From DATDPY01 sp964395765 (GTDB lineage Bacteria; Bacteroidota; Bacteroidia; Cytophagales; Cyclobacteriaceae): a DNA stretch of 26,861 bases. Position numbers and translations under genes: made by a program. The notes under the pieces are model-generated. The model made no database searches. It saw nothing but the letters and a program-made list of their open reading frames with translations, and was not told the DNA's origin. The stretch lies in NCBI GenBank assembly GCA_964395765.1, contig CAYNCU010000023.1, positions 1 to 26,861 on the forward strand, written 5' to 3'. Position 1 is the first letter of the stretch. Every line of letters begins with the position of its first letter. This document shows positions 9,177-17,056 of this stretch, in pieces.

Positions 9177-12100
9177 TTATTTGATTATTGTTTGAATTCG
9201 ATTTTTAATTAATTCCGACAGCCGTGAAAAGGATTCAAGTAACGTCGGCAGCAGATTGAAATAAAGGGCGACATAAGCCATCAATGTCATAACCCAGATC
9301 ACCACCACGTTAAAAGAATAGGTTGAAAACCTGAAGCCGAGGAAGGGTTTCGTGGCGGAATAAAATTCCGTACTGAAATTGAAAAGGTTGGAAGGCGGGT
9401 AATCCCTGTTGAATACAGGGTCATAAACCCGGTATATTTTCCCGTCTTTAATGACAAGTCTTTTATCCGTATTGAGATTTCTCACGGCATTTGCTACCTG
9501 TTCATTATAATATTCGTCTTTAAACGCATCATAGCTGTATTGTCCTTTCGCTCTGCGTTCGAGGAAATGGATCAGCTTGTTTTTCCTGTCCAGGGTATGG
9601 TTGTATTCTTCCTGGTAAGAAGCCACGAGCTTGTTCATGTATTCAATGAGGTCATTCATCAGGCCGGCGGTAACCGTAGCCGGGCGGACGGAGTGCAATT
9701 CGGCAAACCTATGAAAGGGCAACCGGCCCTGCTCATTGAGCAGACCGCTAACAATGAGATCAAGATTTTCACCGATCTGTTCACTGACGGAATCGGTTCC
9801 CCGATAGTCGAGGTATTCATTGATATAGGAAGCCTTCGCTTTGAGTTCATCCAGCAGGTAAGCCGATTTATAATCCGATTCGGAAAGCTCCTGGTCAAGT
9901 CCGTAAAAAGGTGCCTCGTAAGGATTGTTAACAAACTGGTCAACCATCAACGCTTCTACTGCCCATCTCGACGTCATCAGGTCGGCGATGACAGGAACTC
10001 CTGTCTCAGAGGCGATTGACTTATTGAGCTTATTGTAAGGAAACATGAGTCCACTGAGGATCATTTGCGGGATAAGGATGATCGGAATGAGGATGTAAAC
10101 AGTTACCGGAGAGTTAAAGGAGGCTGAAATCACCAGGCCCGTCACATTGGCAAAAGCGGATACGCTGAATAACAGCAGCCACACGGCCAGGAACATGCCG
10201 TGGATCTGCAACAGCAAGATCCCGATAACCGTGAAAGAGAATGCCTGAATTGCGCTGAGTGAAAAAAGGATGATGAGTTTGGAAAGCAGGTAGCTGTTCC
10301 AGCTCAGGTGTAAAAAGGATTCTCGTTTTAATATTTTTTTGTCCCTCAGTATTTCTTCGGCACTTACGGTCAGGCCCAGGAATAGGGCGACCACGATGGC
10401 CATGAGGAAAAACACGGGAAGGTTATCGTTATACCGGAGCAGGTAATGTCCGTCCTTGCTGCCGATGTACTGTGTAATCCATGCCAGCAGGAAAGCAAGC
10501 AAAGGCGCTTCGGTAAAATTCAATACCAGGTATTGTACATTACTGATTTTGGAAAAGAAATCCCTGGCCGTATAGGTGAACACCTGTTTTATTCGTGAAG
10601 GAATGCTGGAGATGCTATCCGGCAGTTCCGCCATTTCTTTTATGCGGGGAAGGCGTATTCTGTCGACAAAGTGCTCATGCCATTGCTCGGGGCGCATTTT
10701 CCTTTTAGGGGTTTCCTGGCCATATTCATCGACCACCTTGGCGTCGATGATGTTGAACACCTGTTCGGGGTTCACATTGCCGCACATTTTGCATAAACCT
10801 TTTTGCTTGTCCACCTGGTTGGATATTTCCTTAAAGTAAGCCACCGCTTCCACCGGGTCGCCGTAATAAACCGGGTAACCGCCTTCGTCAAGAATGAACA
10901 TCCGGTCGAACATTTTATATATTTCTGAGGACGGCTGGTGAATAACCACGAAGATGAGCTTGCCTTTCAGGCTCAGTTCCTTTAGCAGATCGATTACATT
11001 CTCAGAATCCCGGGATGACAAACCGGAAGTGGGTTCATCCACGAATAAAATGGCCGGTTCGCGGATCAGCTCAAGGGCAATATTCAGCCGTTTCCGCTGA
11101 CCTCCCGATATTTTTTTATTCAGGGCATTGCCGACTTTGAGGTCCCTGATATGATCGAGGTTGAGGCTCACCAGGATCTGGCTGACTTTCCCCCGGATCT
11201 CTTCTTCCCCGAGGTTGCCGAAACAAAGTTTCGCGTTATAGTAAAGGTTCTGGAAAACGGTAAGGTCTTCCATCAGCAAGTCATCCTGCGAAACGTACCC
11301 GATAATTCCCCGGATCAATTCCTTGTCCCTGACAGCATCGATACCGTTGATCCTGATTTGTCCTGAAGAAGGTTTTTCAAGGCCGGCCAGCACATTGAGC
11401 AGGGTGGTTTTCCCTGCGCCGCTGGAACCCATGATACCGACAAGTTTTCCGCCGTTTTCTTCAATGTTAATATTCCTCAGCCCTTTAGTGCCGCCGGGGA
11501 AGGTAAATTCGAGCTCCTGGGCGACAAAAGATAATTCAAAGCCATTGGTGGCGTTGCCGAATCGGGCAACTACTTCGCTGAAATACACCGCATCCCCGGA
11601 GGGCAGGCGTACCGTGCTTCCATTGGAAAACAGGTATACCTGGGATCTTTTAATGACGAAGCCGTTCATAGTAAGTTCGTCATCGCCGAAATACCGCAGG
11701 AAATACATATTCACCGAAGGAATTTTCTGGATAACGATGTAACCGCAGATATTCATCGGAATATAGCGGATACAGCTTCCGGCTTCCGGCGCTTCCGGTG
11801 ATATCATCAGCACATTCGGAGAATCGAATCTTTCGATTTCCTTTACCCCGTAAAACACGAAGTTCTCGATGTCCATGTATTCCTGTTTTGAAAAGTTGAA
11901 TACTTCAGCCACCGTGTTAAGAACTTCCAGTTCCGTGGGGGTAATGATATTGTCGGAGGTGATCAACTCCATGATTTTAACCAGCACGACCGCTTTCTGC
12001 CGCTGGGTCAGGGTCTGGTTGATCTTCCGGCATATGCCCAGTGTTTTTACGGAATCACTGACTGCGATTCTTTTTTTTACTGCCACATCCGAGCCATAGC

Positions 12101-12266
12101 CGGATAGCTTGTCATAAAGGGCAACATATTCGCCAATGGAATCCTGGTCCAGCTCTTCATTGAAAAACCGGACGATGAATTCCCTTTCATTATGACTGGT
12201 TCCGTTATCCTGCTTTGAGAATATGGCGAAAAGCTGAGTCAGTGCTTTTAATATTTCTTCACTCAC
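9177..12266 (-). CDS. ABCG-type ABC transporter with N-terminal TerB-like domain (ATPase and permease fused)
   Basis: A 1029-residue half-transporter with the ATPase ahead of the membrane domain, as in the ABCG/White family. Residues about 1-145 resemble the helical TerB domain; 155-240 is a beta-rich module possibly related to FHA. The ATPase covers about 245-470, with Walker A GSSGAGKTT (280-288), Q327, signature ISGGQ (386-390), Walker B ILFVDEP (406-412) and switch H443. C492 and C495 form a CxxC just after it. Membrane segments lie near 576-600, 615-636, 660-680, 683-708, 719-745 and 983-1006. The 746-980 loop is unusually long and probably extracytoplasmic. The start is GTG; no in-frame ATG occurs until well into the TerB-like domain. 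It follows the SiaC-like gene by 41 bp. All ATPase motifs are intact; the substrate is unknown. Confidence 0.93.
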   Translation of the reverse strand: MSEEILKALTQLFAIFSKQDNGTSHNEREFIVRFFNEELDQDSIGEYVALYDKLSGYGSDVAVKKRIAVSDSVKTLGICRKINQTLTQRQKAVVLVKIMELITSDNIITPTELEVLNTVAEVFNFSKQEYMDIENFVFYGVKEIERFDSPNVLMISPEAPEAGSCIRYIPMNICGYIVIQKIPSVNMYFLRYFGDDELTMNGFVIKRSQVYLFSNGSTVRLPSGDAVYFSEVVARFGNATNGFELSFVAQELEFTFPGGTKGLRNINIEENGGKLVGIMGSSGAGKTTLLNVLAGLEKPSSGQIRINGIDAVRDKELIRGIIGYVSQDDLLMEDLTVFQNLYYNAKLCFGNLGEEEIRGKVSQILVSLNLDHIRDLKVGNALNKKISGGQRKRLNIALELIREPAILFVDEPTSGLSSRDSENVIDLLKELSLKGKLIFVVIHQPSSEIYKMFDRMFILDEGGYPVYYGDPVEAVAYFKEISNQVDKQKGLCKMCGNVNPEQVFNIIDAKVVDEYGQETPKRKMRPEQWHEHFVDRIRLPRIKEMAELPDSISSIPSRIKQVFTYTARDFFSKISNVQYLVLNFTEAPLLAFLLAWITQYIGSKDGHYLLRYNDNLPVFFLMAIVVALFLGLTVSAEEILRDKKILKRESFLHLSWNSYLLSKLIILFSLSAIQAFSFTVIGILLLQIHGMFLAVWLLLFSVSAFANVTGLVISASFNSPVTVYILIPIILIPQMILSGLMFPYNKLNKSIASETGVPVIADLMTSRWAVEALMVDQFVNNPYEAPFYGLDQELSESDYKSAYLLDELKAKASYINEYLDYRGTDSVSEQIGENLDLIVSGLLNEQGRLPFHRFAELHSVRPATVTAGLMNDLIEYMNKLVASYQEEYNHTLDRKNKLIHFLERRAKGQYSYDAFKDEYYNEQVANAVRNLNTDKRLVIKDGKIYRVYDPVFNRDYPPSNLFNFSTEFYSATKPFLGFRFSTYSFNVVVIWVMTLMAYVALYFNLLPTLLESFSRLSELIKNRIQTIIK

Positions 12267-12307
12267 GATTCAGGTAGTTTAGGGTAAGAGGATTTCTTTT
12301 GATTCGA

Positions 12308-12685
12308 TCAATCCATGGCCTTTACTTCGAAAGGCACCAGGATCAGGCCCGAGTATTCATTCCCCGCTTCTTCCATATCCTCGTCATCTTCCTGGTAAAA
12401 CCAGTGGATTACGACATCGCTTCCTCTTTGATGAAAATTCTCGAACTTGAATAAGATATCGAGGATCAACTTGGAGGAAGCCGTGTTAAAGTAACTCAGC
12501 TTAAATATGACCTCGGTTTTCGGCTTCGGGAAAGCGATATAGGAATCGATCCACTTCAGCACAGGGCCGTAAAACGAGCTCACGTCTTCAGGTAATGATT
12601 TCCCTGAAAATTCCAGGGTACCCTGGTCCTTATCAAGGGTTATCCGGGGAGTTTCATCCGTAGCATTAATTGTCAGATTTTCCAT
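12308..12685 (-). CDS. siaC: SiaC-family regulatory phosphoprotein (DUF1987)
   Basis: A 125-residue protein matching the SiaC/DUF1987 family. In Pseudomonas aeruginosa, SiaC is phosphorylated by SiaB, dephosphorylated by SiaA, and when unphosphorylated binds the diguanylate cyclase SiaD. The regulatory threonine there is T68; here T68 lies in the motif LSYFNTASSK (63-72), so the switch residue appears conserved. The fold resembles STAS-like anti-sigma antagonists, as expected for a partner switch. It sits 4 bp after the SiaB-like gene and ahead of the ABC transporter. No GGDEF gene is present in the window, so its output partner must differ or lie elsewhere. The symbol is given by family; orthology in function is not shown. 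Confidence 0.85.
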   Translation of the reverse strand: MENLTINATDETPRITLDKDQGTLEFSGKSLPEDVSSFYGPVLKWIDSYIAFPKPKTEVIFKLSYFNTASSKLILDILFKFENFHQRGSDVVIHWFYQEDDEDMEEAGNEYSGLILVPFEVKAMD

Positions 12686-12689
12686 GTTT

Positions 12690-13277
12690 TTATGATTGTT
12701 TATTGATTGCAGACCTTAAAATGAAGAAAGACGATTTTTCATTGATTTTCACAAATTCGTATTCCAGGATATTGCCTGTCTTTTTGACGATATCGATAAA
12801 GCCGAGTCCTGCCCCGCCCTTTTCGGATAATTTCGTTTCCACGATTTTTTTCTTGTACAACTCCTTCACCTGGTCATGGTCGAGTCCGTTAAGTTCATCC
12901 AGCGTGTTCTTAATGGGCAGGATCCTGGAGTTGCCAATCACATTGCCGGTGGTTATCGTGTATCCGTTATTATTTTTGGAAACCATGAACAACCCCTGTC
13001 CGGGTACCATGGGCTCGCCTGATTCCAGGTTATCCGAATGCTTCCCGATATTCTGGAGGCACTCCACCATTACATGGTAAACCCTCTTTTGCAGGGTGAG
13101 ATTGCTTTCGGTTTCTTCCAGGTTTTTCTGCGTCAGGTTGGCGAACGCCTTAGTGATTTCCTGGTTCACTTCGCCTTCGTACACCAATAAGATCTGGTGA
13201 TCTACCAGGTTCTTGTGAAGGCCGTAAACGAGTTCTTTTAAGTCCATTTTAAGTTTATTTTTATTGTTCAATTTCAT
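12690..13277 (-). CDS. siaB: SiaB-family protein kinase (DUF6272)
   Basis: A 195-residue protein of the SiaB/DUF6272 family, a GHKL-like kinase that in Pseudomonas phosphorylates SiaC. An N-box-like VECLQNIGKHS (71-81, with E72 and N76) and a glycine loop GGAGLGF (154-160) fit an ATP-binding fold like that of anti-sigma serine kinases. Its ATG directly follows the stop codon of the phosphatase gene (TAAATG), indicating translational coupling. An in-frame ATG at residue 11 (13247) is an alternative start. With the phosphatase upstream and the phosphoprotein downstream, it forms the opposing activity of the switch. The family call is good; kinase activity on the neighbouring protein is inferred from the family and context. 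Confidence 0.85.
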   Translation of the reverse strand: MKLNNKNKLKMDLKELVYGLHKNLVDHQILLVYEGEVNQEITKAFANLTQKNLEETESNLTLQKRVYHVMVECLQNIGKHSDNLESGEPMVPGQGLFMVSKNNNGYTITTGNVIGNSRILPIKNTLDELNGLDHDQVKELYKKKIVETKLSEKGGAGLGFIDIVKKTGNILEYEFVKINEKSSFFILRSAINKQS

Positions 13278-15845
13278 TTAAAACTGTGCGCCGATGATCA
13301 GAATGTCATCGATCTGTTTTTCATTTTTTATCCAGTCCATGACATCGATTCTCAGTTCTTCAAGCTGCGATTCCATCGAGCCCTGCGTAAAGGCGGTTAA
13401 TTTTTCCCTTACCCTTTTAGGGCCGAACTTCATCCCGGAAGGACCGCCAAACTGGTCGGTAAGGCCGTCTGAGAAAATATAGATCCGGTCGTTGGCTTTT
13501 AATTCCAGGGAATGGTTGGTGAACTTATCCACTTTGTAGTGGTTGCCGCCGATCGGAAATTTATCTCCCGGCACCTGGTTCAGTTCCCCTCCTGAAACAT
13601 GGTACAGCGGGCGGTGAGCGCCGGCATATTCAAGAATATTTTCGGAAGGAATGTAACGGCAGATCCCGATGTCCATTCCATCTGCTGCATTGTTACCTTC
13701 CACATCCTGTTTCAATGTCTTTACCACCGAACGGTGAAGCCTGTCAAGGATCACCGAAGGTTTTATGCCTTTTTGCCCGGAAACATCATTCAGCAAAAGG
13801 TAACCAATAAGAGACATCATGGCCCCCGGGACACCATGACCGGTACAGTCGACTGCTGCGAAATAAATATCATTGCCTTGCCGTAATATCCAGGGAAAAT
13901 CCCCGCTTACCACGTCTTTGGGCTGGTACCAGATCGAGGCATCCCTCACCGATTTTTTCAATTCATCAATGGCGGGGATAATTGAAAATTGTATCCGTTT
14001 TGCATAGTTGATGGATTCGGTGATTTTCCGGTTCGATTCCCTGATGATTTCCTCCCCGCGTTTGCGGTCGGTTATATCATGTGAAACCAGCAAGACGGTT
14101 TCCAGCACCTGGTTATTATCATATTCCGGGATGGCATTCAACTGCATGTATCGCCTGCCGTTCTCGAAAGGAAATTCCATTTCCGTTTCCACCCTCTTCC
14201 CGGAATTTTTGACTTCCGTCAAGGTCCGGCTCCATACTTCTTTTATTTTTTCATCGATGGGCTGATGATGAAACGGTTTTTCAAGGAATTTTTCCCCGCT
14301 GATAGAAAGGTATAGTTCCACCATCGGGTTGGCGTACAGGCAGAAGCCGGCCAGGTCGAAACGAATGATCATGTCCCTTGAATTTTCGGAAAGCGATTGC
14401 ATTTTACCGCGCATGATCTGTTCCTGTTCGGCGATCTTTTTCTGGGTGATATCCCGGTGGTTGAAAATGATCCCGTTAATGGCGGGGTCGTCGAGCAAAT
14501 TTTTACCCAGGCCTTCCATCCAGACTTTGTCACCGTTTTTCTTCCGGTAGGTGAATTCGATGGGCACCTGGCCGGATGGATGATGCACCAGGGTATTGAA
14601 CATTCTCCGGAAAGTGATCCTGCTGTCGTTGTCCAGCTTATCGAGAATGGAAGAACTCATGATTTCTTCCGGGCGGAAGCCGAGGATATTCTTTACCGAA
14701 GGGCTTTCGTAGATAATATTCATCTGCCGGTCGAATATGGTTATGATCTCGGAAGCGTTCTCCAGCAGGGCATATTGCCGTTTGTGGCTGTTCTCCACTT
14801 CACCGATCTTTTCTTCGAGTTTTTTATTGGTTTCTTCAATCAGGGTCTGCTTTTTCTTCATCTCCCCGGCGTGTTCTTCCAGCTGGGCCTGTTTTAGTTT
14901 CAGCTCCCGGGTCAGTGCAGTCGATTCACTTAAAAGTCTTTCCGTATTTTCCCGCGTGCGCAGGTTAAATATGGTGCGGGCGATCATAACGGCCAGGTCC
15001 TGGAAAAAATTGATCTCGAGATCGGAAAATTCCTTGAAGGAGGCCAGTTCCAGGGCGCCTTCAAGATTTTCATCCGTAACCAGGGGAATGATCAGCAGGG
15101 CGGAAGGTCTGACATCACCCAACAAACCGGATTTTATAGTTATATAGGTATCCGGAATTTCCGTCCGGTGAATAATATCCTTTTCGATGGCGGCCTGGCC
15201 GACCAGGCCTTCGCCGATCTTAAATTCTCTTTCAATAAATTTCCGCCGACTAAAAGCATAACATCCGGCCATCCGGAGGATCTTTTCTTCCTCTTTTTCT
15301 TCTGATATATAGATCGCCCCCTGTACTGCATGGGTATATTCAACGATGGCCTCAATTACCTTTACCGATAAGGATGAAATATTCTGGTTTTCCCTTAATA
15401 TGTTGCCTATCTTTTCCTTGCCGGCGGCGATCCACTTTTCGTTCCTGTCTTTCTCGCTGTTGGCGATCAGCTTTTTTTTCATGCTGACAAGAATATTCCC
15501 GAGATCGGAATCGAAATCCATCCTGTCATTGCCGTCGTAGATGCCGTTACCGATTTTTTCCGCGAACCTGGCTATGCTTTGTATGGTTCTCTGCTGGTTG
15601 TCGAGAAGGGAATTAAGGTATTTATAACGGTAAGAGACCGGTATGCTTACCAGCCAGCTTAGAAGGAAGATCACAAGAAATTCAGCAAGGTTAACGGCGG
15701 AAAAGATCCTGCCGGAAATGGGAACGGAAAAACCTGTTTCGAGATCCGACAGGTAAATGGCAGCGCTGGAAACGATCAGCCAGGTTATAATAACCGTGAC
15801 CGGAAATTTCCACGATCTGTCAAATAATGTAAAGGCTCCCTTCAT
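13278..15845 (-). CDS. SiaA-like membrane PP2C (SpoIIE) phosphatase with GAF and two PAS domains
   Basis: An 855-residue membrane sensor phosphatase. Two membrane segments lie near 14-33 and 47-70, with almost no large periplasmic domain between them. Then follow a linker (72-130), a GAF domain (about 150-298), a coiled coil (about 300-355), PAS domains (about 355-470 and 478-595) and a SpoIIE-type PP2C domain (about 635-855). Metal-binding acidic motifs are present: VSGDF (646-650), AVDCTGHGVPG (664-674), DGMD (722-725), FSDGLTD (791-797) and DDIL (846-849). It probably dephosphorylates the adjacent SiaC-like protein, as SiaA does in Pseudomonas, but its sensor region is GAF/PAS rather than a large periplasmic domain, so it likely reads a cytosolic signal. 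It abuts the kinase gene with no gap. Confidence 0.92.
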   Translation of the reverse strand: MKGAFTLFDRSWKFPVTVIITWLIVSSAAIYLSDLETGFSVPISGRIFSAVNLAEFLVIFLLSWLVSIPVSYRYKYLNSLLDNQQRTIQSIARFAEKIGNGIYDGNDRMDFDSDLGNILVSMKKKLIANSEKDRNEKWIAAGKEKIGNILRENQNISSLSVKVIEAIVEYTHAVQGAIYISEEKEEEKILRMAGCYAFSRRKFIEREFKIGEGLVGQAAIEKDIIHRTEIPDTYITIKSGLLGDVRPSALLIIPLVTDENLEGALELASFKEFSDLEINFFQDLAVMIARTIFNLRTRENTERLLSESTALTRELKLKQAQLEEHAGEMKKKQTLIEETNKKLEEKIGEVENSHKRQYALLENASEIITIFDRQMNIIYESPSVKNILGFRPEEIMSSSILDKLDNDSRITFRRMFNTLVHHPSGQVPIEFTYRKKNGDKVWMEGLGKNLLDDPAINGIIFNHRDITQKKIAEQEQIMRGKMQSLSENSRDMIIRFDLAGFCLYANPMVELYLSISGEKFLEKPFHHQPIDEKIKEVWSRTLTEVKNSGKRVETEMEFPFENGRRYMQLNAIPEYDNNQVLETVLLVSHDITDRKRGEEIIRESNRKITESINYAKRIQFSIIPAIDELKKSVRDASIWYQPKDVVSGDFPWILRQGNDIYFAAVDCTGHGVPGAMMSLIGYLLLNDVSGQKGIKPSVILDRLHRSVVKTLKQDVEGNNAADGMDIGICRYIPSENILEYAGAHRPLYHVSGGELNQVPGDKFPIGGNHYKVDKFTNHSLELKANDRIYIFSDGLTDQFGGPSGMKFGPKRVREKLTAFTQGSMESQLEELRIDVMDWIKNEKQIDDILIIGAQF

Positions 15846-15856
15846 TTACGGATTGA

Positions 15857-16660
15857 TTAAACTGCTTTTCTTATGGCATTACTATCCTTTTCCTTAAACC
15901 GGATCGCATTATTGATCAGGTAATTGGCGGCATCAATTTTTTCCTCGGTAGGATATTTGAAGGTGGCCAATTCCATGATTCCGAATACAGAGCCGTCAAC
16001 CATGATCGGGATAAAGATCAGGTAAGCGGGATCTGACTCGCCCAGTCCTGAAAATGCCCGGAGGTAACCTTGCGGAACATTTTCTACGATCATCATTTTT
16101 TTGCTTGAAACGACCGCCCCGATGAAACCGTCATCCTTTTTTACTTCCTGGCATCCGCTCTGTTCCCTGTCGAAGGCGTAGGTAGCCTGAAGAAGAAAGT
16201 TATTATCCTGGTATTGATAATAAAGCCCCTGTACCGCTTCCAGGACGCGGGCGAAATAGGTTAGGAAGCGAGGCGCGTCCATCTCATAATTATAGATCTT
16301 TAAGGTGGAGTCGTTTTGCCGGTCCTGGCTCCGGGTAAGGTCATCTTGTTTTTCTACCGCCACGTCTTCCTTCCCGGTGAAATGAACTTCCTCGTTCTTT
16401 ATGGTTTCGGGGCAACCTTCTTTCCTTTTTTTCCTGCGTATCCGGAACGATGTAACTATAAAATATAAAAGGATACAGAACAGGAAAATACAGGTCCCGA
16501 GAATCCAATGGATGTCGACATTCAGGGAGGTGAGCAGGCTTACTAGAATTATGCTTACCGAGCTAATTGATATAAAGAGAAAATATTCGTAGGCGAAATC
16601 ATGATTCTTGATAAAATTCCTCATAACTAAATAGTTGTTAATATTTCTTCCGGGTCTCAT
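15857..16660 (-). CDS. Membrane-anchored GAF-domain protein
   Basis: A 267-residue protein with two membrane segments (about 26-47 and 51-72), a basic and acidic linker (73-125) and a GAF domain (about 128-252) with IFIPIMVDGSVFGIMELA. No output domain follows, so it may sense a ligand and act through a partner. The GAF resembles that of the SiaA-like phosphatase 11 bp downstream, including the LxxPLV-DGxLxGxLELASFK pattern, and both have two N-terminal membrane helices; they may be related by duplication and may heterodimerise. I chose the ATG at 16660; extension to a TTG at 16678 is possible but less likely, and an ATG at 16624 would shorten it. It is the first gene of the operon. Confidence 0.8.
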   Translation of the reverse strand: MRPGRNINNYLVMRNFIKNHDFAYEYFLFISISSVSIILVSLLTSLNVDIHWILGTCIFLFCILLYFIVTSFRIRRKKRKEGCPETIKNEEVHFTGKEDVAVEKQDDLTRSQDRQNDSTLKIYNYEMDAPRFLTYFARVLEAVQGLYYQYQDNNFLLQATYAFDREQSGCQEVKKDDGFIGAVVSSKKMMIVENVPQGYLRAFSGLGESDPAYLIFIPIMVDGSVFGIMELATFKYPTEEKIDAANYLINNAIRFKEKDSNAIRKAV

Positions 16661-17056
16661 TTTATTTTTTTGATGCAATATTATTCACGGAGAAAAGCCC
16701 CTGACAGGGCTATTGAGGAAGCGGTCATGATGTCTTAGGGAAAGGAGGTTCTGGTTATTTACTGGTATATCAAAAAAAATCGCATACAGAACGTTATAAA
16801 AGGTATTTAAGCCCATGGCATGGCCGGGGTCCAAATTTCCGGAGTAGCTCCCCGGGAATTATACCACAGTCTTCTCGTCTTCCGAAGCGGAACCCGGAGA
16901 CGGATTAAAATACAATTCCCCGCCTGCTTTGGAGCTTTGAAGGCTTTATTAAAATCCATAAAATGAAAAGAGGCACAGAATCATTCCGACCTATGCCTCC
17001 TCCGTCCTGACCGTATGTCAAAACTTATGTTGCTTGAAAATTAGTTATCTTAAAGG
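16661..17056. other. Intergenic leader region between transducer unit and Sia/ABC operon
   Basis: About 390 bases without a convincing gene. It holds the terminator of the transducer gene near 16966-16999 and must hold the minus-strand promoter of the GAF/Sia/ABC operon. A short hairpin (agccc at 16696-16700, gggct at 16707-16711) followed by four T in the minus direction lies in the probable leader, and a small palindrome ttccgaagcggaa occupies 16880-16892. I could not identify a clear -7/-33 promoter pair or a known riboswitch. Confidence 0.5.
16966..16999 (-). terminator. Rho-independent terminator after the methyl-accepting transducer gene
   Basis: In minus-strand sense, gaggca (16999-16994) pairs with tgcctc (16975-16970); the stem extends to ten pairs with two G-U wobbles around a ten-base loop. 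It is followed by TTTT and, after two bases, another TTTT. It lies about 60 bp past the stop of the transducer gene and ends the TonB receptor-YfiR-transducer unit. Confidence 0.7.

Noticed and set aside
12308..16660. Possible SiaD (GGDEF cyclase) to complete a Pseudomonas-like siaABCD operon
   Set aside because: No GG(D/E)EF motif is found in any protein of the window; the position after siaC is taken by the ABC transporter.
16700..16960. Riboswitch in the leader of the GAF/Sia/ABC operon
   Set aside because: Only short local hairpins are visible; no match to a c-di-GMP, cobalamin, TPP or SAM riboswitch core could be recognised by eye.
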